A DNA stretch of 64,000 nt. Origin: Methylotenera_A aquatica. Lineage in GTDB: Bacteria > Pseudomonadota > Gammaproteobacteria > Burkholderiales > Methylophilaceae. Below, in pieces: positions 8,105 through 16,558 of this stretch (position 1 is the first letter of the stretch; each line of letters begins with the position of its first letter). The notes below the pieces were generated by a model. That model made no database searches, had not been told where the DNA came from, and worked only from the letters and a program-made list of their open reading frames with translations. The DNA lies in the NCBI GenBank assembly GCA_965601485.1, contig OZ271846.1, forward strand, positions 1 to 64,000. Direction: 5' to 3'. The translations under genes and the position numbers were made by a program.

Positions 8105-8400
8105 ATAAAGATTTAGATAAATTAGGCCGTTTACGCAGGCACAGGGGATGGGATTTATTTAAGAACCAAGGACTGAGTTAAAGCTAAACAATAAATTAAC
8201 GAGCGTTGATGCCCATTTGGGTCGACCAGTTTTGCGTTCACGTATTTCGTATAAATTTTCACCACCGCGGTTCTATGTATACGCTAAGCCAGTTAAATTC
8301 ACAAAAAAGTCGTTGCTTAAAACACCTTCACGGTAAGTTAATACGCCATAATTATTGCGAGATTACGCGCAAGTTACCGATTCTTAGCTTTTTTATGAAA
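8105..8400 (-). pseudogene. katG: Relic of catalase-peroxidase katG (C-terminal part)
   Basis: Minus-strand translation shows pieces of the end of KatG in order. These are an LRIGNLRVIS segment corresponding to the family's LIGGLRVLG, then NYGVLTYREGVLSNDFFVNL, then after a TAG codon NLYEIRERKTGRPKWAS, then NLLFSFNSVLGS matching the VDLVFGSNS region. The last few residues follow in a further frame. Stop codons and frameshifts show it is dead, and only about 100 of some 720 codons are left. The rest is deleted rather than moved within the window. It lies divergent to oxyR, the regulator that usually controls katG. Confidence 0.8.
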
Positions 8401-8406
8401 AATAAT

Positions 8407-8523
8407 CTAAACCCTTTTATTTGCGCTTGAATCTATCATTAAACGCAAACAAAAATTCCAAGTGTAATCGGCTAGTTGCTCAATTATCGTCAGATAAGCC
8501 GTTTCAACAATTGTTTTAAACAT
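8407..8523 (-). CDS. Possible 38-residue ORF upstream of the katG relic
   Basis: An ATG at 8523 with a strong ribosome site (AGGAG, six bases before it) opens a frame of 38 residues (MFKTIVETAYLTIIEQL...) that ends at a TAG at 8407. It occupies the position where the start of katG would be, divergent from oxyR, but does not resemble the KatG N-terminus. It may be the fused stump of another gene left by the deletion, or a new small gene using the old promoter. There is no family match by eye. Coding status is uncertain. Confidence 0.3.
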   Translation of the reverse strand: MFKTIVETAYLTIIEQLADYTWNFCLRLMIDSSANKRV

Positions 8524-8621
8524 TTGGCGCTCCTATATACATATTTAGTTGATATGTTAAGCATTGTGGCGAGTTGATATTTATTTGCATAATTGTTTGT
8601 TTTATATAATTGATTAATTTT

Positions 8622-8642
8622 ATTAATCGAAGTACGATTAAT
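8622..8642. promoter_or_regulatory. Inverted repeat, likely LysR-type operator before oxyR
   Basis: ATTAATCG-AAGTA-CGATTAAT is a perfect 8-bp inverted repeat with a 5-bp spacer, ending 25 bp before the oxyR ATG. A second overlapping palindrome, GATTAATTTTATTAATC, precedes it at 8612-8628. LysR-type regulators bind such AT-rich dyads (T-N11-A) in the shared region between their own gene and a divergent target. Binding by OxyR itself is an inference. Confidence 0.5.
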
Positions 8643-8667
8643 AAAGCCGATTAAACTAGAGATAGTG

Positions 8668-9570
8668 ATGAGCCTTACAGAATTAAAATTTATTGTGTCC
8701 GTTGCGCAAGAGCGCAATTTTAGACGTGCTGCAGAAAAGTGTTTTGTGACGCAGCCTGCCTTAAGCTTGGCGATTAAAAAGTTAGAGGAAGAGCTGAATG
8801 TGATGATTTTTGAACGGAGCCGAAAAGATGTTTCTTTAACAGAAATCGGCGAAAAAATTGTAGAGCAAGCCGAGAAAGTGTTAGAAGAAGCGGGGCGTAT
8901 TAAACAATTAGCGGAGTTAGGTAAAAACCAGCTTAAAGGCACTCTAAAATTAGGCCTTATCCACTCTATTGGGCCTTATCTATTACCGGAAATTATTCCG
9001 ATCTTGCGCAAAACAGCACCAGAAATGCCATTAGAAGTAGAAGAAAATTTAACCGCCAATTTGGAGGCGCAGTTGCGCAATGGTGTGATTGATATAGCGA
9101 TTATTGCCTTGCCGTTTGATGTGCCGGGTCTTCAACATAAAGCGCTATATGACGAAGAGTTTGATGTGGTGGTGCCCAGCCATCATCATTGGGCCACACG
9201 CACGCACATTAATCCAGAAGAATTATCCGATGAAAAAGTACTGTTACTAAATAGTGGGCATTGTTTTAGCAATCAGGTCACACAAGCCTGCCCAGAACTT
9301 TCACGCAAGGGTGAGGTGTTACAAGGAAACTCGCTAGAAACCATTCGCAATATGGTGGCATCCAATTTAGGCATTACGGTATTACCTAGTTCAGCCACGG
9401 CATCGCGCTATAACAATCCCCTCATAAAAGTGATTCCTTTTACCAGACCAGCACCCACTAGGCGCATTGCCATTGCTTGGCGAAAAAGTTTTGTCCGGCT
9501 AGAAACAGTAGAAAAAATTATGGATGCGATTAAAGCGATTGATTCAGATTTCATGAAGATGATTGCCTGA
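8668..9570 (+). CDS. oxyR: Hydrogen peroxide-sensing regulator OxyR
   Basis: This LysR-type regulator has an N-terminal winged helix-turn-helix (residues 1-60, LSLAIKKLEEELNVMIFERS) and a C-terminal sensing domain. With the ATG at 8668 the protein has 300 residues. Cys199 (SGHCF) and Cys208 (QACPE) fall at exactly the numbers of the peroxide-reactive pair of E. coli OxyR. This supports a true OxyR rather than a CysB or other LysR member. A GTG three bases upstream could also start it. The ribosome site is weak. The old neighbour katG is decayed, so its present targets must lie elsewhere. Confidence 0.93.
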   Translation: MSLTELKFIVSVAQERNFRRAAEKCFVTQPALSLAIKKLEEELNVMIFERSRKDVSLTEIGEKIVEQAEKVLEEAGRIKQLAELGKNQLKGTLKLGLIHSIGPYLLPEIIPILRKTAPEMPLEVEENLTANLEAQLRNGVIDIAIIALPFDVPGLQHKALYDEEFDVVVPSHHHWATRTHINPEELSDEKVLLLNSGHCFSNQVTQACPELSRKGEVLQGNSLETIRNMVASNLGITVLPSSATASRYNNPLIKVIPFTRPAPTRRIAIAWRKSFVRLETVEKIMDAIKAIDSDFMKMIA

Positions 9571-9592
9571 AGTTTAATCTAAGCATTTAAGC

Positions 9593-9664
9593 TTATTTAT
9601 TCGTTACGTACATTGTAACTCCAAAGCCAAAACGCATTTCTGTGGCAGCTGTTGTTGTCAACAT
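9593..9664 (-). CDS. PqqA-like peptide lacking the precursor glutamate
   Basis: A 23-codon frame with a strong ribosome site (AGGAGA, eight bases before the ATG) encodes a peptide with the PqqA pattern. TEMRFGF is followed by VTMY and a short polar tail (VTNK), the length and layout of the pyrroloquinoline quinone precursor. In PqqA, Glu and Tyr of the E-V-T-x-Y motif are joined to form PQQ. Here the Glu position is Gly (codon GGA, one base from GAA), while the Tyr is kept. It is thus either a recently inactivated extra pqqA copy or a non-precursor homologue. No pqqB-E genes are in the window. Confidence 0.7.
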   Translation of the reverse strand: MLTTTAATEMRFGFGVTMYVTNK

Positions 9665-9776
9665 AATAGTTCTCCTAAAAATTAGTTTGATTTAAATTAT
9701 CTAAAATATTTTTCTAAATATAGATATATCAAAAAGCTCTAACGATTTTCATCAGATGCTAGAAAATTAGGTGAAA

Positions 9777-10787
9777 CTAGTAAGAAACCAGTACGCGATA
9801 ACCTGTAACGGATAGATTTTGCACGTTGAGAGCAAGGTTAATACGCACTTCTTCTCCTGCAATCATGCCATCAAAAATATTAACGCCGCTATCTAGATAC
9901 TCTTGCGGGCGCAACAGTTTTCTCAAAACAGGTTTGTCATCAATATTGGTTAGGGTAAATTCTATATTGGGGAATGCTTGCACATGGCGCGCATTATTAA
10001 TGATTAAACAAGAAAAATTAATCACATTTTGATAATCATCGCTTTCCTGTATATCAGAGTCATCAATGGTTAGCAAATCGAGATTTTGCGGTAAGCTAAC
10101 TGTGCAATTTAAATAGCGGCAGGCTTGTTCTAAATGTGGTTTTAACTGTGGATAATTAACCGCGATTGTTGAGCGTAAAAAGTAAATGCTTTGCAATAGC
10201 GCAACAATAAGCAGTAATACGGCGGCCTGGATCAACCAAATATTACATTTAGGTTTATTGAATTGAAACTTTGGGTCAACAGTTAAATCCTCAATAAAAA
10301 TCGGCGCACGCACGGCATCAATATTAATATCTTCTTCAGCTATTGAGGCTGGTGTTTGACTGCTGATATAAGGACTGTCAGAATCTGGATTAAGATTGAA
10401 TACATTTTGTGCGCTTAAATCAGAGAGATTAGGTTCCGTTTCTAGCACTACATTTAATACTTCGCCAATAGGCTTTTGTTCTATTGCATGCTTAGATTCA
10501 GCGTAAGTAGGTTCAACTTGTAAAACTGGGTTTTCAGTACCAAAGCTTGTTACTTCATCACTGTTTACCTTATCGATGTCATTGTTCTCTGTAAAACTAA
10601 CATCCTGTTCAGTGGCGGTGTATTCATCCACACTTTGAATATCGTCAGACACTTCAACGAGTCGATTTTTGGCATTAAACACATGGTCGCAATGGCCGCA
10701 CTGCACTTTGCCGCGGTACGCTTTTAAATGATCTTTAGTCAGTAAAAACTGCGTTTCGCAAACCGGGCAGGAGGTGGTGTAATTCAT
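9777..10787 (-). CDS. Zinc-ribbon and DUF3426 membrane protein
   Basis: The 336-residue protein starts with an MJ0042-type zinc ribbon (Cys7-x2-Cys10 and Cys30-x2-Cys33). A long acidic, low-complexity linker follows, then one membrane helix at about 183-206 (IQAAVLLLIVALLQSIYFL). The C-terminal domain of about 120 residues is of the DUF3426 type and ends in a beta-rich region. This family is found beside prmA in many Beta- and Gammaproteobacteria, and its role is unknown. The start overlaps the end of prmA by four bases, so the two are translated together. The order zinc ribbon, helix, DUF3426 predicts a cytoplasmic ribbon and a periplasmic C-terminus. Confidence 0.85.
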   Translation of the reverse strand: MNYTTSCPVCETQFLLTKDHLKAYRGKVQCGHCDHVFNAKNRLVEVSDDIQSVDEYTATEQDVSFTENNDIDKVNSDEVTSFGTENPVLQVEPTYAESKHAIEQKPIGEVLNVVLETEPNLSDLSAQNVFNLNPDSDSPYISSQTPASIAEEDINIDAVRAPIFIEDLTVDPKFQFNKPKCNIWLIQAAVLLLIVALLQSIYFLRSTIAVNYPQLKPHLEQACRYLNCTVSLPQNLDLLTIDDSDIQESDDYQNVINFSCLIINNARHVQAFPNIEFTLTNIDDKPVLRKLLRPQEYLDSGVNIFDGMIAGEEVRINLALNVQNLSVTGYRVLVSY

Positions 10788-11698
10788 TTTTTAGCGCCAG
10801 TAAGCAATATCCAGCCGTCTTTTTGGCGCGGTGAATGCATTGTAAACCATTCACTATAGCGTTCTGTTAGTGCTTGGGTTTGTGTTTCTAAAATGCCAGA
10901 AAGTGCTAATTGGCCACCTGTTTTGCAGTATTTGGCTAAAACAGGCGCAAGTACCATTAAGGCGCTTGATAAGATATTCGCTACGACCACATCAAATGTT
11001 TCGTGAGCAAAGGTATTAGCATCAAAAAAAACTACATCCACTTGATTTTGTTGCGCGTTGTAATCGCTGGCGATAATGGCCTGATCATCAATATCCACCC
11101 CAACTACGTGTGGTACGCCTAATTTTTTTGCAGCAATCGCCAAAATACCTGAACCACACCCATAATCCAAGACTGACTGGGCTGGCATTGTGTTGGTAAG
11201 CCACTCTAAACATAAATGCGTAGTAGGGTGGCTACCTGTGCCAAAAGCTAAGCCAGGGTCTAAGATAATATTAATAGCGTCATGTTGCGCGGTTTCTAGC
11301 CAGTTGGTTTGATGCCAAGTCGGCACAATCCATAGCTTATCCGTAATTTTAATCGGGTCAAATTGCGCTTGCGTAGCGCGCACCCAATCTTGTTCTTCAA
11401 TCACTTCAGTGCTGTAATGAAAATGCACAATTTCTGTTGCGGCACTTAATGTTTGAATAAGTTGCTCAGCATTTGCGCCAGCATCAAAAGTGGCGGTGAC
11501 GATATTTTGTTGCCAAATACCAAGGGGTGGATACTGTATATCTTCACTGCTTGGTTCGCCAAAAATAGCTTGCTCATTTTCAGTTTCAGCGAATGCATCT
11601 TCTATACTGGCTGATAGCGCCCCCAAATCCATTAATGCATCACTGATTTTGTCTGCATTTTGCTCATTTGCCTGAATTTTAAGTAATAGCCAAGCCAT
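10784..11698 (-). CDS. prmA: Ribosomal protein L11 methyltransferase
   Basis: PrmA trimethylates ribosomal protein L11 using S-adenosylmethionine. The roughly 304-residue protein has the N-terminal L11-binding domain and a class I methyltransferase core. Visible core motifs are LDYGCGSGILAIAAKKLG (SAM motif I), GVDIDDQAI, and VVANILSSAL for the NPPY-like catalytic loop. The paired Met codons at 11701 and 11698 leave the exact start open; the second gives the usual MAWL. It is the last enzyme gene of the accB-accC-prmA run, 25 bp after accC. Confidence 0.96.
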   Translation of the reverse strand: MAWLLLKIQANEQNADKISDALMDLGALSASIEDAFAETENEQAIFGEPSSEDIQYPPLGIWQQNIVTATFDAGANAEQLIQTLSAATEIVHFHYSTEVIEEQDWVRATQAQFDPIKITDKLWIVPTWHQTNWLETAQHDAINIILDPGLAFGTGSHPTTHLCLEWLTNTMPAQSVLDYGCGSGILAIAAKKLGVPHVVGVDIDDQAIIASDYNAQQNQVDVVFFDANTFAHETFDVVVANILSSALMVLAPVLAKYCKTGGQLALSGILETQTQALTERYSEWFTMHSPRQKDGWILLTGAKK

Positions 11699-11722
11699 CA
11701 AATGTTTCTATCAATACAGAAT

Positions 11723-13072
11723 TTATTTATGGCTAATACCTAATTTTTGTTCAAGATAATGAATGCTAGTGCCACCAATATGAAACGCAGCGTCAGCCAT
11801 TAAATCAGCATGTAATGGAATATTGGTTTTAATACCGTCTACCAACATTTCAGATAGCGCAATGCGCATGCGTGCAATGGCTTGCTCGCGTGTTGCACCA
11901 AAGGTAATGAGCTTTCCAATCATTGAATCATAATTAGGCGGTACAACATAGCCTGCATACGCATGCGTATCAATTCGTACACCTGGCCCGCCAGGCATAT
12001 GAAATGTTGTTAACTTGCCAGGAGATGGTACAAAACTGTAGGGATCTTCGGCGTTTATGCGGCATTCAATGGCATGGCCGCGCAGTTCAATATCGCGTTG
12101 ACGGAACGCTAGTTTTTCACCCGCCGCCACAAAAATTTGCTGTTGAACCAAGTCAATGCCCGTAATCATTTCGGTTACGGTGTGTTCGACTTGCAACCGC
12201 GTGTTCATTTCGATAAAGTAAAACTCACCGTTTTCGAACAAAAATTCAAATGTACCAACACCACGGTATTTAATTTTGCGGCAGGCTTCGGCGCAACGCT
12301 CACCGATTTTATCTCGTATTCTCGGGGTTAATAAGGGTGCCGGTGCTTCTTCAATAATTTTTTGATGACGTCGTTGCATGGAGCAATCGCGGTCACCTAA
12401 ATAAACGGCATTACCATGCTGATCTGCCAAAATTTGAATTTCAATATGGCGTGGGTTTTCTAAAAACTTTTCCATATAAACCATGGGGTTACCAAAAGCC
12501 GCTTGAGCTTCTGCTTTGGTCATATTTACTGCATTCACCAATGCCGCTTCGGTGTGCACAACGCGCATACCGCGTCCACCACCACCACCAGCGGCCTTAA
12601 TAATAACAGGATAGCCTACTTTTTTAGCTATTTTAATAATTTCAATAGGGTCATCTGGTAATGCACCTTCTGAGCCAGGTACGCAAGGCACGCCAGCTTT
12701 TTTCATGGCATCTTTAGCAGAAACCTTATCGCCCATCAGGCGAATGGTTTCAGCACGTGGACCAATAAAAACAAAGCCACTTTGCTCTACACGTTCTGCA
12801 AAATCCGCATTTTCGGATAAGAAACCATAACCAGGGTGAATCGCTTGTGCGTCTGTAACTTCGGCGGCACTAATCACCGCAGGAATATTTAAATAACTTA
12901 AATTAGAGGGTGCAGGGCCAATACAAACGGATTCATCGGCTAATTTAACGTATTTGGCCTCTTTGTCAGCAACAGAGTGGACAGCTACCGTTTTAATTCC
13001 AAGTTCGCGGCAGGCGCGTTGAACCCTGAGGGCTATCTCGCCGCGGTTAGCGATTAGTATTTTTTCAAACAT
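11723..13072 (-). CDS. accC: Acetyl-CoA carboxylase, biotin carboxylase subunit
   Basis: AccC carboxylates the biotin of AccB with ATP and bicarbonate, the first half-reaction of fatty acid synthesis. The 449-residue length is typical. Visible parts are the N-terminal LIANRGEIALRVQRA, the ATP-grasp glycine loop AAGGGGGRGMRVV, the catalytic block FIEMNTRLQVEHTVTE, and the C-terminal biotin carboxylase domain. It follows accB after 20 bp on the minus strand, the standard accBC operon. In most bacteria accBC is controlled by growth rate and AccB autoregulation, but no such site was looked for. Confidence 0.98.
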   Translation of the reverse strand: MFEKILIANRGEIALRVQRACRELGIKTVAVHSVADKEAKYVKLADESVCIGPAPSNLSYLNIPAVISAAEVTDAQAIHPGYGFLSENADFAERVEQSGFVFIGPRAETIRLMGDKVSAKDAMKKAGVPCVPGSEGALPDDPIEIIKIAKKVGYPVIIKAAGGGGGRGMRVVHTEAALVNAVNMTKAEAQAAFGNPMVYMEKFLENPRHIEIQILADQHGNAVYLGDRDCSMQRRHQKIIEEAPAPLLTPRIRDKIGERCAEACRKIKYRGVGTFEFLFENGEFYFIEMNTRLQVEHTVTEMITGIDLVQQQIFVAAGEKLAFRQRDIELRGHAIECRINAEDPYSFVPSPGKLTTFHMPGGPGVRIDTHAYAGYVVPPNYDSMIGKLITFGATREQAIARMRIALSEMLVDGIKTNIPLHADLMADAAFHIGGTSIHYLEQKLGISHK

Positions 13073-13092
13073 ATTTCTTCAACCAATCGCAA

Positions 13093-13542
13093 TTATTCAA
13101 TAATAAACAATGGCTCGCCAAATTCAACTGGCTGACCGTTCTCTAACAATATTTTTTTAACAACGCCAGCAACATCGCTTTCAATTTCATTTAGCAACTT
13201 CATCGCCTCAATAATACAAAGCGTGTCGCCAACAGCTACTTCAGAGCCTACATCGACAAAAGGTTTGGCATCTGGCGATGATGAGCGATAAAAAGAACCA
13301 ACCATTGGCGATTTAACGGTATGACCTTCAAGTTCTGCTACAACGGGCGCCACGGCTGTTGTAGCAGGCGCAGCGTGAGTAGCCGCCGCTTGCGGTACTG
13401 CCATATATTGAGTCACTGGCGCGCTACTTGGCATTAGCGCGCGGCTAATGCGTACTTTTTCTTCACCTTCGGTGAGTTCCAGCTCAGAAATGCCAGATTC
13501 CTCAACCAAATCGATTAATTTTTTAAGTTTACGTAAATCCAT
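13093..13542 (-). CDS. accB: Biotin carboxyl carrier protein of acetyl-CoA carboxylase
   Basis: AccB carries the biotin that moves CO2 between AccC and the transferase AccAD. The 149-residue protein has an N-terminal helical part (DLRKLKKLIDLVEES), an Ala/Pro/Thr-rich hinge at about 38-70, and a biotinyl domain. The lysine for biotin is Lys115 in EAMKLLNEIE, and a thumb segment (FYRSSSPDAKPFV) lies before it. It heads the accB-accC-prmA run, with aroQ 80 bp upstream on the same strand. Confidence 0.98.
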   Translation of the reverse strand: MDLRKLKKLIDLVEESGISELELTEGEEKVRISRALMPSSAPVTQYMAVPQAAATHAAPATTAVAPVVAELEGHTVKSPMVGSFYRSSSPDAKPFVDVGSEVAVGDTLCIIEAMKLLNEIESDVAGVVKKILLENGQPVEFGEPLFIIE

Positions 13543-13623
13543 AATAACCTCTGTGTTAACGTAGTTTTGATTGTAAGTGTTAATTAGTGTTGAAAATGTT
13601 GTTCAAAATAAAGCTTAAAGTTC

Positions 13624-14079
13624 TTATTGGGCTTTTTTATTGCAAAAATTAATGGCGTACTGTAAGGCTGCAGCATAACCCTCGGCTCCTAAGCCGCTAA
13701 TTACACCCACCGCAATATCGCTAAAAAAAGAATGATGCCTAAAACTTTCGCGTGCGAAGACATTGGATAAATGCACTTCAATAAACGGGGTTTTAATGGC
13801 AGAAAGTGCGTCGCGAATCGCAACAGAAGTATGGGTAAATGCAGCAGGGTTAATCACAATAAAATCGACAGTGTTAACAGCATGCGATTGTATTTTAGCC
13901 ACAATGTCCGCTTCGCTATTGCTTTGGAATGTCTCTAAATTGACAGCATTTTGTTGAGCGATAGACGCTAATTGCGTATTAATAGCAACAAGTGTTAAGT
14001 TGCCATAATGTTCTGGCTCACGCAAGCCAAGCAAGTTTAGGTTCGGTCCATGTAATACTAAAATCGATTTAGAGCTCAT
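13624..14079 (-). CDS. aroQ: 3-dehydroquinate dehydratase, type II
   Basis: AroQ removes water from 3-dehydroquinate in the shikimate pathway. The 151-residue protein is of the small dodecameric type II class. It has HGPNLNLLGLREPEHYG at the start (catalytic Tyr loop), FQSNSEADIV, VINPAAFTHTSVAIRDAL, and EVHLSNVFARESFRHHS with the catalytic His. The pair aroQ-accB is common in Proteobacteria. About 200 bp of non-coding sequence precede it, long enough for its own promoter, though no strong one is seen. Confidence 0.97.
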   Translation of the reverse strand: MSSKSILVLHGPNLNLLGLREPEHYGNLTLVAINTQLASIAQQNAVNLETFQSNSEADIVAKIQSHAVNTVDFIVINPAAFTHTSVAIRDALSAIKTPFIEVHLSNVFARESFRHHSFFSDIAVGVISGLGAEGYAAALQYAINFCNKKAQ

Positions 14080-14279
14080 TTAGCACCACATATATATTGT
14101 TTTGAAATAGGTTTTGCCGATTTTTGACGAACTTTCATATAAACAAGTTTGCCGAACTTGAACGCTTTTGTCCAGCAAATTCACCGATTTTAGATGAAGT
14201 TTAATCGAAGTTATTGAAATTGTAAGGTTTAAGTGGTTGAAAGTTAAATAAAATTTACGATTCTGGCAAAAACCAACCT

Positions 14280-14825
14280 TTATAAAATAGTTTTTAAGGT
14301 TTTTTCTAATAATGGTTTAGTAATGCGGCCAAAGTAGGTTTTTGCCACCGTGCCATCGACTTTTATAATGACGGTATAGGGCAAAACCCCCTTGTTGTTG
14401 CCCATGCTGGTGGCTATATCCATGCCTTGCACATCTGCCGCAAATAAGGGATAGCTTACTTTTGTCTCTTTTAAAAAATCATTTATACCTGCAACATCTT
14501 CTATCGCCACGCCTAGTACCACCACATTTTTGTCTTTATAACTGTTATGCAACTCTGATAATTCAGGCATCTCTTCACGGCACGGCTCACACCAGCTGGC
14601 CCAAAAATTCAGGACCACCACTTTACCCTCGTATTGCTTTAATGACTGTGGCTTACCATTTTCATCTGGAAAGTTTGCGGTAAATAAGGCATGTGTTGAG
14701 CTTGATGGAGTTGGTGATTTAGAGACAATTTGCGTTTGAGGATTAAGAAAAAAGTAAAAAATAGCATAACCAAAAGTCATCGTTAAAACAAGGTAGAACA
14801 AAGGCATTTTTAATTGATTAAACAT
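14280..14825 (-). CDS. TlpA/ResA-type membrane-anchored thioredoxin
   Basis: The 181-residue protein has an N-terminal membrane helix at about 8-27 and then a thioredoxin fold facing the periplasm. The redox site is WASWCEPCREE with Cys79 and Cys82, and the cis-Pro loop is near GVLPYTVI. Members of the TlpA/ResA/DsbE group reduce disulfides for cytochrome c maturation or other clients. The start overlaps the last base of dsbD, the inner-membrane electron donor for such proteins, so the two are probably one reductive pathway. The specific client is unknown. Confidence 0.9.
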   Translation of the reverse strand: MFNQLKMPLFYLVLTMTFGYAIFYFFLNPQTQIVSKSPTPSSSTHALFTANFPDENGKPQSLKQYEGKVVVLNFWASWCEPCREEMPELSELHNSYKDKNVVVLGVAIEDVAGINDFLKETKVSYPLFAADVQGMDIATSMGNNKGVLPYTVIIKVDGTVAKTYFGRITKPLLEKTLKTIL

Positions 14826-16483
14826 TATTGAGCGTTCACTTTATTGAGTATTTGGGTAAATTGGGCGACGTTTTTATAGCCAATGACTTTAGGCTTTATT
14901 TCATTGCCAGAAGCATCGAAAAAGATAATACCAGGTGGGCCAAATAAGCCAAAACGTTTTAATAAGTCTTGGTCATACTCATTATTTTCGGTCACATTGG
15001 CTTGTAGTAAAACGGTGTTTTTTAACGCAGCTCGTATGTTATTGTCACTAAAAGTGAATTTTTCCATTTCTTTACAGGCCACACACCAATCAGCATAAAA
15101 ATCCAGCATCACCGTTTTGCCATTAGCCTCTGCTATTGCCGCATCCAGTTCTGCCACACTTTTAATGCGCGTAAAAGGCAAGTTATGTTCAGTCGAGGCA
15201 CCAAAAAGTTTGCTAATGTGTTGCGTTACGGTATTAGGCAATACTGGCCAAATTAAATAAGCCGCCATTCCCAACATGATTACACCAAAAAAGTTACGCA
15301 CCATCGTCATCCAGCGGCCCGCCTTTGGTAGCAAGCTACCAGCGGATGCGCCAATTAATAACAGGGGTACGCCCATGCCGATGGCTAGCGCAAAAAGCCC
15401 AACACCGCCTAGCAACACATTGTGGGTTTGGCCAATATAAATCAGCGCACCTGCTAACGGCGCTGCAACGCATGGGCTTACAATTAAGGCTGATAGCACA
15501 CCCATGACAAAGACACCTACAAATTCGCCACCTTTTAAGTTTTGGCTAGCGCCCAGTATTTTGTTTTCAATTACCGCTGGTAATTTTAATTCGTAAAATC
15601 CAAACATAGAGAAAGCTAATGCCACAAAAACCATTGCTGTTGCGCCTAAAACCCAAGCGTTTTGTAATGATTGGCTAAGTAGATTACCTGATAAGCCAGC
15701 CGCAATACCCGCAAGTGTGTAGCTTAGTGCCATGCCTAACACATAGGCTATTGATAAGCCGAAAGCATGCAACTTAAAATTTTTACCGCTTTTTGCCTGA
15801 CTGCCAACGATGATGCTAGATAAAATAGGAATCATTGGTAACACGCATGGCGTAAAGGAAAGTAGAAGGCCTGCGATAAAAAATACGCCTATAATTAGCC
15901 ATAAGTTACCGCCTTTTAAGGCTTGTGTGGTTTTGTCGTCGTCTGCGCTAGAATCTAACGTTGAAACGGAATCGCCATCAGTGCCCAGCCCTAAAGGCGA
16001 TATTTCAATCAATTTAGTGATTGGCGCATAGCACAAGCCTTTTTCACTGCAGCCCTGATAAGTAGCTGAAACATTAAGCGAACTATTGGCAGCGTCGGCT
16101 AGAATTATTTTTGCGGTGAAATCATGATGATACACCTCTTGCTTGCCAAAGTTAGGGTCATCTTTCATTTCACCTAGAGGCAAATTGATATTGGTAAGTG
16201 TGTTTGGTGTGCCTGGCGCTAATTTAAATTTGATACGCTCTTTATACAAATAATAGCCAGGCACTATTTTAAAGCTAGCGCTTAAATTGTTGGCATCAAT
16301 AGCCGTTAAATTCAGTTTAAATGCTACATCAGGCGCTAAAAAATTCTCTTCTTGAATCTCTTCAATAAAAGCGTTTTTGCCTCTTAGATTGTTATCCGCA
16401 GCATGCAAAGCTCCCACAACAAATGTTGTCATAAAAGCGACTACAATGCTAATTAAAAGGTTTTTCAAATAATGCTCCATCAT
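14825..16483 (-). CDS. dsbD: Thiol:disulfide interchange protein DsbD
   Basis: DsbD carries reducing power from cytoplasmic thioredoxin across the membrane to periplasmic partners. The 552-residue protein shows all three parts. A signal sequence and N-terminal beta domain carry the Cys pair around YQGCSEKGLCYAP. A central eight-helix domain contains FTPCVLPMIPI and VSPCVAAPLAG. A C-terminal thioredoxin domain has FYADWCVACKEMEKF. Either of two Met codons at the very start is possible. It is divergent from fxsA and directly followed by the tlpA-like gene, a likely client. Confidence 0.97.
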   Translation of the reverse strand: MMEHYLKNLLISIVVAFMTTFVVGALHAADNNLRGKNAFIEEIQEENFLAPDVAFKLNLTAIDANNLSASFKIVPGYYLYKERIKFKLAPGTPNTLTNINLPLGEMKDDPNFGKQEVYHHDFTAKIILADAANSSLNVSATYQGCSEKGLCYAPITKLIEISPLGLGTDGDSVSTLDSSADDDKTTQALKGGNLWLIIGVFFIAGLLLSFTPCVLPMIPILSSIIVGSQAKSGKNFKLHAFGLSIAYVLGMALSYTLAGIAAGLSGNLLSQSLQNAWVLGATAMVFVALAFSMFGFYELKLPAVIENKILGASQNLKGGEFVGVFVMGVLSALIVSPCVAAPLAGALIYIGQTHNVLLGGVGLFALAIGMGVPLLLIGASAGSLLPKAGRWMTMVRNFFGVIMLGMAAYLIWPVLPNTVTQHISKLFGASTEHNLPFTRIKSVAELDAAIAEANGKTVMLDFYADWCVACKEMEKFTFSDNNIRAALKNTVLLQANVTENNEYDQDLLKRFGLFGPPGIIFFDASGNEIKPKVIGYKNVAQFTQILNKVNAQ

Positions 16484-16558
16484 TCGTTGCTAGCAGTTGC
16501 AAATAATGCATTCAACACCCAAATAGTGAAAACAATTGGATAGAAAGTACTTAATTAT

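Noticed and set aside
8206..8430. 74-codon plus-strand frame between rubredoxin and oxyR
   Set aside because: It is the reverse complement of the katG relic, which has clear similarity on the other strand.
8490..8942. 150-codon minus-strand frame over the oxyR start
   Set aside because: It is antisense to the OxyR HTH, and its first part covers the operator region.
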